Positions 23,562 through 36,008 of a DNA stretch of 64,000 nt are shown in pieces. Where the stretch lies: contig OV884056.1 in the NCBI GenBank assembly GCA_930367215.1, positions 286,298,067-286,362,066 of the forward strand. Direction: 5' to 3'. The DNA is from Pollenia angustigena (Eukaryota; Arthropoda; Insecta; Diptera; Polleniidae). The notes below the pieces were generated by a model, which was not told the origin of the DNA, ran no database searches, and saw only the letters and a list, made by a program, of their open reading frames with translations. Each line of letters starts with the position of its first letter. The first letter of the stretch is position 1. The position numbers and the translations under genes were made by a program.

Positions 23562-24381
23562 AGGTGGAAGTACATAACACGCGTTAGTGCGCGCGCGCTC
23601 TGTCGTCTTCTGTCAAAAAAAAGTTAAACTAGTGTGTTTTCATAGAACAATATTTAGTCCTTTAAAATTCCCTATTGGAACATAGGGCCATATTTCATTT
23701 GTGATGGTTTCAGTAATCATTGGATTTCAGATGAGTAGGTGATTGGCCAACAGCATCCTAGGCTGGTGTTGGGGCTGCCAACTTTTAGTCTCCAGTCCGA
23801 CATTCAACGTTGCTCACATTTGCTAGTTTCATAACGGATGTTACAAAACAATTGCCCGGTGACCACCTGCCCCTGAGGGTCGGAGGTAGTGAGTCTTCTT
23901 AGTTGGTTACAAACAAGGATTGGTTCTGGACTTTACCAAGTTAAAGACGATCAGTTCCGTTACCTTGTATGCCCAACTCTGGCCACCAAATAGAACAAGC
24001 TACATGCAAAATATTTTGACGCGTTGGCGCCAGAAAGTTGGTTAACTTTGAACTTTTTAACGCGTTGTGTATTTTTGACAAGTAATCAGCTGACAATAAA
24101 AAAATAAAAATTTAACAAATTTGTGAATCATGAAAGAAAAACTTATTGAAGAGCTTAAAAAACATACAATATTTATATAAAAAGAATAAATTGAATAAAA
24201 TAACAAAAATTGATATACTTTCGAACCCGGTTTTAATGCACAAATAAGTAAACAAATAAAAAACAGCTGACAGGAATGGCTTTTGTAACGCGTGTTGTGT
24301 AACTTGCAGTTTTGGACGCGCTAAAGTTTTTAAACGCCCGATACTTGTCGACGAACTAACGCGTGTTATGTACTTCCACCT
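23562..24381. mobile_element. 820-bp TIR element, TTA duplication
   Basis: The ends AGGTGGAAGTACATAACACG are inverted and perfect, continuing CGTTAGT. TTA flanks both sides, as PIF/Harbinger-type insertions do. Inside, from about 23680 to 24030, is a GC-richer segment (GACCACCTGCCCCTGAGGGT) unlike the AT-rich ends, possibly a second insertion. A fragment of this family lies at 1403-1500. Confidence 0.7.
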
Positions 24382-26250
24382 TTACATAAACTTGACGTTG
24401 CGTTAAAGATCAACCTGATAAAATTAATATATTTGGGGTGTGCTATCATGTTATATTGTCATAATGTTCTAAAATTTTAAAATGGCTTAAGAATATTGTT
24501 GTTGCTTTGTAAACAAAAAGTGTCTTAAATAAATAGAACTTTGCTTGCTATGTTTATTGTGCTGTAGTAATTAATCGGCAGAGATCTGCGCTGAACGGAT
24601 GAGGCGAGCTGCATTAATTTTTGTAAGCCGTAGCCGTGGATGGTATAATTTTATTTTGCTTACATCCGAATTTAACCTGCGGCTAGCAATTTTTTGCAAC
24701 AAATCACGCGCGGCATCAAACTAGATCGGCTTAGGACTCTGCTGTTTGGTAAAGAAACAAAATAAAATTTATTTCTGATTTGCGTCTGAAAAATGGAAAA
24801 TATTCAGGTAAGATCTAATTTTATTTGTTAATTCATGGATTACAATTAAAAAATATTTTTATTTTTGGTAAATATGTATTTATTTTTTATATTTGTTTTA
24901 AATCAGCTGATCAAAATTTAAAATAGCACACTGAATATTCACAACAGTCGTATTTTTTCATGTTATTACTTTAAGACATTTGACTTTATGACAACTTGTG
25001 AATTCCCCAATTATATTGTATTATATTTTACGCATCAGCTGTTAAAGAATTTTGTGTTTGTTTATTGATAAAGCGAAAAATCTATCGCCATACACACCAT
25101 TTTTTTATATATTCATACAAACGCAAAAATAACAAAAGCTAAAAGACATTCTTCATATTCCATCAACTGAAAGTCTTTAATGCTAAGCAAAATGTTGATT
25201 TAGCTAATCAAAGCCGTTCACATTACATTTGAGATGATTAAGATGACAGATGATTAAGAAAAAAAACACACAACAAACACACGAAAAAAACAAACAAATT
25301 TATATTTCTTTAAAGTATTAAAAATGGATAAAAACACTTTTATAAAGTTATCAGAAGATTATTTTAATCATTTTAATGCTGAAATTGTGAAAATTTATGA
25401 ATTATTTAAGGAAAAAAATAAAAACATTAAGCAGAAATCTTGGCCGGTTGTACACGACATGTTGGCGATTCTACATAATTAGGTATGTTCAGTGGATTAT
25501 ATGTGGTTTATGAAGTGATTAAGTTGTAATCATGTCGATTTGAAGTGATTATCAATCACTTCAATGTATGGGTAATCATCTCGATTTTGAAGTGATTAGA
25601 GCTTAATCACGTTCGAGCTGCTTAAACGCGTTTAAGAACCCAAGTGTGAACATAGTATAAGAATGCGTGTAAAAGGGAGGCAGTGTGGAAGGGCTTGCTC
25701 CCAATAACAATCTGTTTAAAAAATAAATAAGTATAGAATGCGGCGAGGTGCGTTTGTGTCTTCTAAATAATGACTTCTGTTAGGCCTACTTACTTAATAT
25801 TTTTACCGCTGGATAATGTTTCATCTTATTATGAAAAACCTTTAAAACTTTTAATGTAAATAATTCGTTAAGCTCAAGGTCAGGTTTTTTATATTTTTTT
25901 TATTTATTTAAAAAAAATTTTTTTTTTTTCTTCAGGGTACTACAATTATAATTAACAAAACATAATTTTAACATTAAATGAATACATTTTGTCCCACTGT
26001 GTCATAAAACATATAAACAGAAATAAGCGCACAAAAAAATAAAAACTTACAAGAGGAACAATAATAAAAAACACGTCACACACGGTTTTACATTTAAAAT
26101 TGCACTAATTCCTTATTCTATTTTTGTTTATTATATGTCTATATTGTTTTGCTGAGCCTTTAAAACTGATTGACGTACTAGACGGAAGAAATTATAATAA
26201 TAATCAACTATTTCCTATCTTTTTATTAACAGTGAAATCACTCCTAAGGA
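24382..26250. other. Intergenic DNA, one small ORF only
   Basis: Apart from the ORF at 25324-25482 I see no gene. Around 25490-25630 repeats of AAGTGATTA and AATCAC words occur, some inverted. The rest is AT-rich, with homopolymer runs near 25900. Confidence 0.35.
25324..25482 (+). CDS. Hypothetical 52-residue ORF in an element-like context
   Basis: The frame MDKNTFIKLSEDYFNHFNAE continues through EIVKIYELFKEKNKN to a stop at 25480-25482. TAG is followed by GTATGT, so AG/GTATGT could be a splice donor and the stop may not be used. Flanking DNA has loosely inverted words (CCGTTCACATT near 25214 and GTGTGAACATAG near 25643). It could be a small exon of a decayed DNA transposon. No family recognised. 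Confidence 0.3.
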   Translation: MDKNTFIKLSEDYFNHFNAEIVKIYELFKEKNKNIKQKSWPVVHDMLAILHN

Positions 26251-26279
26251 ACCATTGAAATGTGTTTGAACAAGAAGGA

Positions 26280-27400
26280 TGGTCACTCAAAAAAAAAAGG
26301 ATGCTGCCAGCACCAGGCAACCACATTCTTCAAATGCGGTTGTCCGCTTAAAGAAGATATGTAGGAAGATTAAAAGGCCGGAGTAAAGGTAAACTTCACA
26401 CCCCCTCATCTAGAGACCCGTAAACACCTTGAGAAGAAAGAGTACTGAAGAAATTAGAAGAAGGAAAACCACAAGAAATGGTGGAAACTATCATCACACA
26501 AGAAGGGAACGCAATCCTACTTAGCAGAAATGCCTTACATAGATCAAATTTCCAGCCGCCTGATACACAGCCAGGTCATGCCCATAACGAACCTCATCTG
26601 ATTCTCTAACCCAGTAATTGAGAGATATCCCAATTCACCCATGAACCTACTACCTTGCCATCTCAGCCTGCTGTTCTGTAATCTACGACAGAGACACAGA
26701 ATGTCTCTCTATCTCATCTGTGTCCTCACGCAACCTACATAAGTCGGATCCCATAACATCGCCCTCCCGCGATGACCCGTGATAATAACTCTCATGGTTC
26801 TAACGCAGACCTTACTCCTGCCCTATAATTGAATTAGAATCGGTCTTCCCGAGTACTAGATATAGCTTCTGTGATACTCTGCAGTCCGTTCTATTACTCC
26901 AGGCCCGAAGACGCTCCCAGAACCCATCACCTTAACTTATCCAAATAGGAGCACAGTGAAAGCCTGACTGCCTCCACACGGTTAGAATCACACATTTTCG
27001 AGCCCAGCACCCAGCTTAGCCTCACAACATACTCCTGTAAGATCTGCCTTAGAGCCTTTCTGCAATCCTCCAATAGCAAGGAATTTATAAAAACCATCAA
27101 GGCTCTAAGAGCCGCCTGGCTATATATAGTGACCTCCGATACACCCAGTCGTCAGGGAGCCTATATGTCCTATACATATCTAGATCCCCAAAGTTGACCC
27201 TGCACTCGTGCCCTTCAACTTAAAGCCATCAGTAAAAAATAATAAATTCATTATACATTCTACACTGACCTGACCAGCACTGCCTAGACGGTAATTTCAC
27301 CTTTGGCAAATGCCCAAAGTGTCCACATTATCCGTGAACCAGGACGGCCCTAGCAATAACTACCAAGCCCAAGCCCAATCTCATCCAATATTCTTGAATG
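26280..27400 (-). pseudogene. jockey/R1-type retroelement, RNase H and C-terminal remnant
   Basis: The minus strand near 27200-27180 reads FGDLDMYRTYRLPDDW. After a frameshift it reads VSEVTIYSQAALRALMVF and LEDCRKALRQILQEYVVRLS with WVLGSK. This is the DSQAAL.AL helix and W.PGH end of a non-LTR RNase H domain. Further on, VRTMRVIITGH and CRRLQNSRLRWQGSRF match the C-terminal zinc-knuckle-like part (MRVI.TGH, C.AL...R). The block is clearly GC-richer than its surroundings. Many stops; dead. Confidence 0.65.
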
Positions 27401-27945
27401 GCCTATCGTCAAAGTGAGTAGCCTTAGTAAGTTACGCGCAATTTCTTGTTAAATATTCAATACTCCTGCAAAACTTTTTAATCGATTTTCTCAGAATTTT
27501 GCTTATGTAACTTAGCGGTCTTTGCAAGTGGACTACTCAAGTGGCCGGTAAAAAAAGATTACACTTTTTATACCTATTTATGATTAAATTTAATGATTCA
27601 ACAACTTATTTCACAATAATGACCCTCCTAGTGCAAGAAATATTTTGTCCGTATGTCAACTCATTTAGAGGTAAAATTCTTTTAATTTCTTTATTATTAT
27701 TTTTTGTAGGGGCAACCGTTTAATCAAATACTAAACTTACAAAATCGAACTTATTATCTGCAATTCTTTTAAAGCAGTTAAAATTTTTTAAATAAAAACA
27801 CCAACTCATGCTATTTGTTAATTTTTTTTTAGCAAAAATCAATCTGCAAAACCAACAAAACTTAAATTGTCCTAGAAATTATTTTTTGTTTGACTGATGT
27901 TTGTATGAGAACTAAAAAATGTTCATATTAATTCGAATATGTTTT

Positions 27946-28151
27946 CCAAGGTACATTTACACAAGGGAGACTCGTTAGCGGACAGACATAAACCCAAATT
28001 GTCAAAATTCGTATGTATGAGCCAAAATGTGTACATGTGTGCTTTAAATTGTTTTTGTTTTTTATGGTGAAAATTTTGACAAGTCGGGTATTTTTATAGA
28101 GCAGCATGTCTACACTCCCAAATGAGTCTACCTTGTGTAAATGTACCTTGG
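27946..28151. mobile_element. MITE with CCAAGGTACATTTACACAAG ends
   Basis: Arms CCAAGGTACATTTACACAAG (27946) and its reverse complement ending CCTTGG at 28151 match over about 26 bp. No target duplication is clear. Its interior is unrelated to other elements here. Confidence 0.65.
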
Positions 28152-28240
28152 TGTATTCCAAGTCAAATTACAATTTTAAAAGCGTGCATGCTTTAATAGT
28201 CTTATTTTTTTTATTTTTCTTCAATTACATAACCGAGCCC

Positions 28241-28445
28241 TTACGTACCCAACAACTTAGATTTAAATAAGTGCAGCGAATAAGACAATTTTCTTAGATC
28301 TCTTGGCAAAGTATTCCAGATTTTTAAAACCCGAATCTGATATGATTGTCCAAAAGTGTTCAAACGTCTTATACGAAAAATAATTTGAGGATTTCTTGTT
28401 GGCCGAGAGAAATTAAAATTTTCAACAATATAATCAGGGTTAACA
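28241..28445 (-). pseudogene. Non-LTR retrotransposon C-terminal fragment
   Basis: The minus strand reads NFSRPTRNPQIIFRIRRLNT, then QIRVLKIWNTLPRDLRKLSY and LHLFKSKLLGT, with a stop at 28241-28243. The R..R.WN.LP..LR pattern is the conserved end of CR1/L2/jockey-clade reverse transcriptases. An AT-rich stretch to about 28203 is probably its tail. The 5' part is missing. Confidence 0.7.
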
Positions 28446-28534
28446 TTTACGCTGCATTTATTGAAAAATAATAAAAATCCCGAAATTTGAAATTATAAAT
28501 TTAAAAATCCCGAATTTCGAATCTTAAGTTATTG

Positions 28535-28669
28535 AAGCCGGGGCTTGTTATACCAAAGAGGAGAAACTCATTGTAGAACAAACACTGGCTTCCACATACC
28601 CGGCCTTCGGCCAGGCGCAAGGATTTTCTACTCTATGTTATAACAAACCACGGCTTCGCTAATTAAAGC
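28535..28669. repeat. Fold-back around a GGCCTTCGGCC core
   Basis: GAAGCCGGGGCTTGTTATA on the left is the inverse of TATAACAAACCACGGCTTCG on the right. A second palindrome, CCGGCCTTCGGCC, lies between the arms. It resembles a MITE or a transcribed hairpin; nothing coding. Confidence 0.55.
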
Positions 28670-28929
28670 TTCTAAATTAGCTAAAACATATACATGAGTA
28701 GACAGAGGAAGTTAAAGAAAGTAGTTGAAACTTAAGACAGACTGCAGATGGCCCAAAATGCGCTATGTGCCTTGTTAAACCGAGAAATGTTTCACTGATG
28801 CCAGACAAACATTCCAGATTTGCTCAAGTGCTATAAAATTATTTATATCATACTGGCGAACCCCTGCACACTTCGTAGTGCAAAAAAGAAAATAAGAAAT
28901 CAATGCGATTTCATTTAAATCAGTGATAA

Positions 28930-30112
28930 ATTGTTTTTATTGTAATGCTCTGTGGTACACAACATTTCGTGTTTTTCCATTTTCGATGTAAATATACAAA
29001 ACCGATGGTTTGCCAACGCGCGAACAGGCTACATACAACTGTCCATGTAAGAAAACTGGATACTATAAATTCACTCCACAAATTCCTAATGATTGGCCTT
29101 GCGCCTTATTAATAGTAACCGCAAACCCAAACCAAACAGGAAACTGAAGTCGTTTGAATTCAAATAGCATATCAGACGGAATCATTGGGATGCGGGGAAT
29201 GAATACATTTTTGCCTTTGAATTTTCAGTTAAAATAGTAGCTTTAATTACATAAGCCACCTTTTAATAGCAAGTCTTGTGCCATTTTACACAAACGAGGT
29301 TGATTGATATTGCGAAGCATAATAATAGTGACTCCAACTTTCAATTGGAGATTATGCGGAGGCAATCCTGGTTAATCCAATGAATTCAAAAATTCTGTTG
29401 GATAATTCACAACATCTTCTACATTGTTAACAGTATCCACAGACTTGTACGAAATAAATTCGCCAGGAATCTTTGATTGTATACTAACATCGTTGTTCTT
29501 TGCCGCTAAAAATGCTCTGTCACTCAACCATGTATGGCATGTATATTTTTGTGCTATGTTAGGGAACATACGCTCAATCCATTCCTCTTTTGACTATACG
29601 AAATGGCAAAAATCATTTGGCAATTTTATCAATCCAGTGTCATTAACAGGCATTGCACCATTCCCAATATTCTGCAATTACTTAGAGAACTTATCAGCAG
29701 ATGGATCATTCTACAACTGAACACGAACGTTAGTAGTAAGTCTCAATGTTTTTTATAAATTTCCATAACCATGAAGACTTTAAGCAAGCGTTAATTTCAT
29801 CGGCAGCTGTCGATCTAGGAATTACGGCAATGTTTGCTAAAATCGCCTGACAATAAAATCAAGGCACCACCAAACAACTCTGAATTACCTCGAAGGGGTT
29901 TCATTGTTCTTTCCAATGCTTCAACAGATTTCTTATTCGCCATAGTGCATTCATCCCAAATAATGATACCGCAACGTTTCAATAGTTTTGCCGTTCTAGA
30001 TGTTTTTGAAACGTTACATGTGGGAGTTTCATGAACTTGGTAATTCAATGGCAATTTCAAACCAGAATGTGCTGTGCGACCACCATCTAACAAAGTGGCT
30101 GCAATGCCAGAC
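28930..30112 (-). pseudogene. Helitron RepHel helicase remnant (PIF1 type)
   Basis: Reading on the minus strand from 30112: ASGIAATLLDGGRTAHSGLK, then NVSKTSRTAKLL, IIIWDECTMANKKSVEALER (Walker B, DE) and GGALILLSGDFSKHC. Further left are LSDRAFLAAKNNDV, FISYKSVDTV and NYPTEFLNSLD. The last block is GFAVTINKAQGQSL, HGQLYVACSRVG and KTRNVVYHRAL near 28940-29110, the conserved 3' end of the PIF1-like helicase. Stops and frameshifts separate the blocks. The Walker A part and Rep nuclease are absent, so this is a 3' remnant. Confidence 0.85.
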
Positions 30113-30541
30113 GCCTTTCAGTTTCTCAAAATTTTAACTTAAATTTGCAAAATTTTCATGCAGGAAAAAATAGTGTTTCGAAATGAAATGGCTATAACTC
30201 ATGAAGATGTAATATACAATACCTAAGTAGCTAAATTAAAGTAATGGTTTGACTAAAATCGAATTGTAATGAATTTAAAAACTAATTGAATTTCAGTTTT
30301 TCAAAATATTAAGTCGAATTCGAAAAATTTCCACGCAAAAAAAATACTTGGCTTGGAATGAAAGCATTGTTCACTAAAATGGCTATAACTCATGAACTAA
30401 TACACATTTGATACGTTACCGTTGATACATAAAAACCTTGGTATTGACGTCACCTTACATGTGAACTTTGCAGAAACAAAATTGGTTCACGCATTACAGA
30501 GAACATCAGTTACTAACACAAAGCAACTTTTTTTTATATAT

Positions 30542-31363
30542 ACCCAACAAACACGGAGGTTTGATTTCAAATTGAAAATGATTTGATATCAAACGTTTTC
30601 TCAAACGACAAACGTTTGATAATCATTTGAAAATCATAGCGTTCTCAACAAAAAGGGGAAATTATTTTCAAATTGAAAAATGCCTTTATTTTCAACTTGC
30701 TTTCAAACGTAATTCTCAAATCTTTTTCAAAAGTGGATTATAATACAATGTGGAATATAAATAAAAATATTTTATTTCTATTTTTTTAATTTAAATTTAT
30801 AATTTATTTAAATAAACTGTGAGATAAACATTCGGCACCATAGCTAATAGATGAAATTATGTTCTTTCCGTTCTCTTATTCTTGGAAAGACAAACTACTT
30901 GGCTCCCTATTATTTTGAGGATTGTAGCACCGCGGTCGTTCAACAAACTTTCTTCACTCCCGTTTAATTTTCCTTTTTTTCGTTTTTTAATCATTGCTAT
31001 TACTCACAAATAATTTTTATTTTTCTCAAGAAATAAGCTGTTCACTTTATTATAAAAATTTATTTTTAATAGTAAAACACATGTAACCACAAAGTAAAGA
31101 ATGTAACTTTAATCGCCATTTTTAATGATTACATTTATTTTTCGCTTTAGTATTGCCAAGTTTATTTTTGATTTGAATTAAACATTTGAGAAACATTTGA
31201 CATCAAATTGATAAAACATTTGATATCAAATGTTTATTTTCAAATCATTATCAATTTGAATTTAAATGCTAAATCAAACAATTGAAAAACGTTTGAGAAT
31301 TGTGTTTGATGCCAAATGATAAAGTCATTTCATATCAAAGGTTTGACTTCGTGTTTGTTGGGT
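30542..31363. mobile_element. MITE with ACCCAACAAACACG ends and palindromic subrepeats
   Basis: Left ACCCAACAAACACGGAGGTT and right, read inward, ACCCAACAAACACGAAGTCA form the termini. The interior repeats CAAACGTTTGA and TTTGATATCAAA-type palindromes many times near both ends. Similar terminal words stand alone near 4696 and 10715. Confidence 0.65.
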
Positions 31364-31389
31364 ATTGATTAAAAACAAGACAAAAAACA

Positions 31390-32110
31390 AAAGTAGCGCT
31401 AAGAGAAAAATTATACTGTGCGATAGTGCCTTGTCGCACTGTGTTTGGGACCCAGACAGTGCAATGTGAATGGTAATGAGGTGGCGGACAAACTTGCCAG
31501 AGAGGGCTCGAATCTTGACTTAGAGGTTAGGGACATGGGGGGTGGTAAAACCTCCCTTACTTCACTACTACGGGGTTATACGGAAAATATTCTGCTATAC
31601 CGTTTACCAGTCCTGGAGGGATGGAACGGATTACAGAATGTCTAGGGCATTATGGCCTGGATAGGATGCAGGAGCAACTAGGGATCTATTAGAATTGGAT
31701 AGGAGTGGTCTCAGGGCCATTATAGGGTTCTTGACTGGTCATTGTTCTGTGAGGGCATTTACGTGTAAATGGGACATACCAGCGCGGATGCTGAGGAGCT
31801 AGGGACCACTGTCCTAGGATGCAGGGCCTCAGGCAGAAATGGCTTAGGATTAGATTTCACGACGAACTGAGATGTATCGCTGGATGAAATCCAGTCTATC
31901 TACTGACGTTTGTCAAGGAAATAGGACGGTTGTTTCTGATGAGGGGAATGTAGGGGAAGTTTTGTCCTATGTTGTATCTACTAACAATCATAAATCTATG
32001 TATCTGTAAATTCTTTTCTTCTTTACTTCTCTCTTTCTTCTTCCTCTATATGTATTGAAGGGACTCACAATGGTCCGCATAACCCTTCTTAACATAACCT
32101 AACCTAAAAA
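31390..32110 (+). pseudogene. jockey-type retroelement 3' end (RNase H tail)
   Basis: The plus strand gives GPRQCNVNGNEVADKLAREG, which is the GH..V.GNE.AD.LAR end of a retroelement RNase H domain. GFLTGHCSVRAFTC near 31728 is the C-terminal part. A frameshift lies between. The element ends with a C/T-rich 3' UTR and AACATAACCTAACCTAAAAA at about 32090-32110. Confidence 0.65.
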
Positions 32111-32145
32111 CAAAAATATTTGAATATATAACCTTATTTCTTTTT

Positions 32146-32417
32146 CAAGATTCCGTTTAAATGTGCTAAATTCCCAATTCATGCTATTGATAAACAGAAA
32201 TTTTTTGTTAATTGAATAAACTATTCCTTTGCGCATTTCACTGGTTGCTTAGGCCAGATCATCAGAAAAATTCATGCAAAGATTGTAGAAAGACTAAAGA
32301 TATTGTGCATTTAAAACTATTAAGCAAATAAGAATTATAAACACAAGTTTTACTTGTAACAATATCAAAGCTTAAACAAAAACATCAACAATTAACGGTG
32401 AGTTTATCTTTTATTAG
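32146..32417 (+). repeat. Unnamed 260-bp repeat, copy 2
   Basis: Same repeat as 21391-21650. The peptide here reads YSFAHFTGCLGQII with a stop just upstream, and KIHAKIVERLKILC. It lies about 330 bp before the Transib-like element, while copy 3 lies about 90 bp after it. Confidence 0.6.
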
Positions 32418-32506
32418 ATTTCCGATTAGATTTTTAAAAAAGTGGACATTACGACACATTTGAAAGTGAAAGTATACCAAAAGTGTTACAATGTCCGTGG
32501 ACGTAT

Positions 32507-32524
32507 GACACTTTTAAAAGTGTC
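32507..32524. repeat. Perfect 18-bp palindrome
   Basis: GACACTTTTAAAAGTGTC is fully self-complementary. Related half-sites (AAAGTGTTACA, AAGTGAAAGT) lie just upstream. Function unknown. Confidence 0.6.
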
Positions 32525-34525
32525 AAAGGGTATTATGACATGCCTTCCAGGAGTTATTTGACAATCAATGGTTTTAATTAATCCAAAACAAGAAAAAGGG
32601 CTACATTCGGTTGTAACTTAGATAGTAACACAATTTGCTTTTTATTAAATGTTTGTTGTGAAAAATATTTTGTATTAATGTTGTTCTTTTATTATTTGTA
32701 TTTAAATAAACGACCCTTAGAAAAGTCACCAAAAAAGTGACGAAACGTCGCACTGTGGTGCCTTTTCCCAAAAACCGTGGCAAAAATACAACATTTTATG
32801 ACAAAATTTTGTAAAATGAATGAACACATCGTATAAATACCATTTTACTAATCAGAACTCAAAAACGTTTTTCTTAATTGTATAAGAATTATAGCTGGTG
32901 GAGCTGCTTAAAGTCGACAGTTTTTTAGAAATTCCAAAAAAGGTGATTTTGAGAAAAAAAAAAAGACATTTTAGAATTGAAGTGTCAGAAATATTGCCGT
33001 GTGATCACCACTTTTTTGGTATTGTTTTAAAGGGGTATTTATTGTTTATTAAAATAAGTAAGAAAATGTCCACCAGATACCCTACTTTTTTGGCAGTTGC
33101 CGTTTTTCAGACACCCTATATTTAGGTACTTTTTACAAATAAAATAGAGAATATCTAAAAATGGGCAAAAATGGTCATGCCCATATTTTGTTTGCATATT
33201 TACTACACAGTACTTTAAATAGTTTAGCTAAATTGGGCCACAAAAAATGACAGGTTTTCTTGAAATTTGAAGAAAGATGTTACAATCTTATAGACAGCGT
33301 TGCCACAGCCAAGATATTTTTGCAACCAAAATTAAAAAAAAATTGCCAAATAAAGAAAAAAGCTACCAAAATTTTAATATTTTTTATATTTTATTTTATC
33401 TGTTTTATGTTATCATAATGTGAATGTTCTTCCTGGATATAAAAAGGTTACCTCTGCCAAAAAAGAAGCAGTACCATCTAATGTAAAAGTTACTGAAGTA
33501 TCAGCAGAAGTTGAAGTACAAGACTTAATGGATCATACATCTAAACGCTTAGTTCAAAGTTTTCCTGAAAAAGAAAGGGCATTACTTCCAGATAGGCTTA
33601 CATTGATAAGCAAGTGGGGATGTGATGGATCATCTGGTCAAAGTGCTTACAAACAAACAATATCGACAACTGACATAACTATTACAGATGCAAATATGTT
33701 TATGGCTTCTATAGTTCCTTTACGACTTAGAGGTGAAATCTCTGAGCATTAGAAAAATCCTCGCCCATCGTCAGTCCATTTTTGCCGTCCGATATTTTTT
33801 AAATATGCAAAGGAGTCTTCAGAAATAATCAAGTATACAAAAAATGATATAAAAAAGCAAATTTCCGAACTAAAGCCTTCTGTTATTATGAATTTTGTCT
33901 TACAATGATTGATGGCAAAGTCTTAAATGTAATAACAGATACTTCTTCAACTTTGAAGTGTGCAATTTGCAAAATGTCACAGAAGGACTTTCAAAATTTT
34001 AATGATTCAAGTGATGAGCAAAACTATGAATATGGAATTTCTCCGTTACATGCCAGAATTAGGTGCATGGAGTTTATTTTAAAATTAAAATTCCGAGAGT
34101 AGGAGAACGTTTTCATGAGAATGCAACACCAAAAGAAAAACTAACTGCTCGAAAAAATATTATACAAAATGAATTTCTTAAGAACCTTGGACTAAAAAAG
34201 GCTGCCCAAAGCAGGGATATGGCAATACTAACGATGGTAACATGTCCAGATCGTTTTTTGGAAATGATGAGGTAACAGCCAAAATTACTGGTGTCGACAA
34301 CCATATTATAAAAAGGTTGGCAGTTATTCTAAATGTTATTAACTCTAGAGAAATGGTAAATGGCCCAAAGTTTCAGGATTATGCTACAAAAACTGTACAG
34401 CTTTTGGCTCAAAAGTACCCTGAGAAGAAACTTACTCCTACATACTCCATAAGATTTTGGCTCATGGCCAAAATTTAATTGAATATCAATGCTTACCAAA
34501 TGGAGAGTTATCAGAAGAAGCCCAG

Positions 34526-36008
34526 TAGTGGAATTCTCGAACTTTTAACAACTAACGTTAACGTTAATTTTACCGGCACAGTTTATTGCTTACGGTAACA
34601 ATACAGCAATTCAGTAACTCAATTTAAACAACATAGCTAAAAATATCAATCAAGTGGCATCTTTGTTAATTAATTAGTATATTTAACGAACACTGCAAAC
34701 TACTTCTCGTGTGGAACGACTTAAAGTACTTTCGAAACTAACAAAACCCCATTTAGGATTTGATAGTCTAGCGAAAATTGCAAAAAATCGGAAAATTTGC
34801 AAAAATAGCGAAAATTTTTAACATTTCAAAAAAGCCATAAAATTGATTAAAAGTCGCTAAAACTATAAGGAATTGCAAAAATTCGGAAAAAAATTGTTAA
34901 ACTAGAGGAAATTCGCAAAAATTTGCAAACAGCGGGTATTTATGTATTAAAAATCGTTCAAGCTCTAAAGAACCACAGAAAAAAATCGCTTATAACGCGA
35001 ACATGGATAAAATTCGCGAAAAATTGCAAACTTGGAAAAAAAACCTTAAAATTTATTTGAAATCGCTTAAAAAACAAGTTGTCGGAATATATAAAATTTT
35101 TTTCCAAAAATAGCGAAAATTCGCGAAATTTTTTAATATTTCGAACAAACCATAAAATTTATTTAAATTCACTTAAACTATAAGGAATGCAAAAAACCGA
35201 TAAAAATTGCTAAATTAGGGGAAATTCGCAAATATTTGTTAACAGCGAAATGATGGCAAAGTCTACTATTTATTAAAAATCGTTCAAGCTGTAAAGAATC
35301 AGAAAACTTACAGGAATAAAAACCTTCTTGGCTATAATTCGCGAATAATTGCAAACTTGGAGAGAAGCAAAAAAATTTATTTGAAATCATTAAATCTGTT
35401 AAAAAAAAACAAAATGTCGGAAAATAACAAAAAAAAAAAAAAAAAAACAGCGAAAATTCGCGAAATTTTTTAATACTTCAACCAAACCATAAAATTGATT
35501 TGAAGTCACTTAAACTATAAGGAATAGCAAAAATTCGGTAAAAATTGCTAAATTAGTGGAAATTTGCAAAAATTAGCTAACAGCGGCATGATTGGAAATT
35601 CTACCACTTATTTTTTGTGTAGAAAAGAAAACACTTTTATTGATTTCCATAAGCTGCATCTAAAATGTAATATTTTTAATGCTTTTTGGTAAATTCGCAA
35701 AAAAAACCAAATTGTTTAATATTATTTTTGCAAAATTTATGTAAATAACGTGAATTTTAAAAATATTAATGAGGCTTTTATTCGCCAAATTTTTTGTTTG
35801 TTTGTTTTTTTTTTTAATAACTACGAATTTAAAAATAAACAATGAAAAATATTTTGCCGTTAAGATAACTTAAATACCTGACTTTAAGATAGAACTTAGC
35901 AGTAAACGTTATTGTTAAAAAAGTTACTGAATAAAATTTACGTTAACTTTGCTGTTAAATATTTTTAACAATTTAAATTATGTTAAAATTGAATAGAGAA
36001 TCGCACTA
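34526..36008. mobile_element. 1.48-kb element nested in the Transib transposase
   Basis: The left end is TAGTGGAATTCTCGAACTTT and the right end read inward is TAGTGCGATTCTCTATTCAA; both then reach TTTTAACA. CAG flanks both sides (34523-34525 and 36009-36011). Removing the element and one CAG joins the host frame exactly between Q and E codons. The interior is non-coding and built largely of a tandem repeat. Superfamily not identified. Confidence 0.75.
34800..35620. repeat. Degenerate tandem repeat, about 315-337 bp units
   Basis: The marker AACTATAAGGAAT(T/A)GCAAA occurs at 34861, 35176 and 35513. Other markers such as AGCGAAAATT, AAATTCGC and TCGTTCAAGCT recur in the same order. About 2.6 units are present, filling the middle of the nested element. 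Confidence 0.75.

Noticed and set aside
34526..36008. The nested element as CACTA/En-Spm type because of a terminal CACTA and a 3-bp duplication
   Set aside because: CACTA elements begin 5'-CACTA and end TAGTG; this one has the opposite polarity (TAGTG...CACTA).
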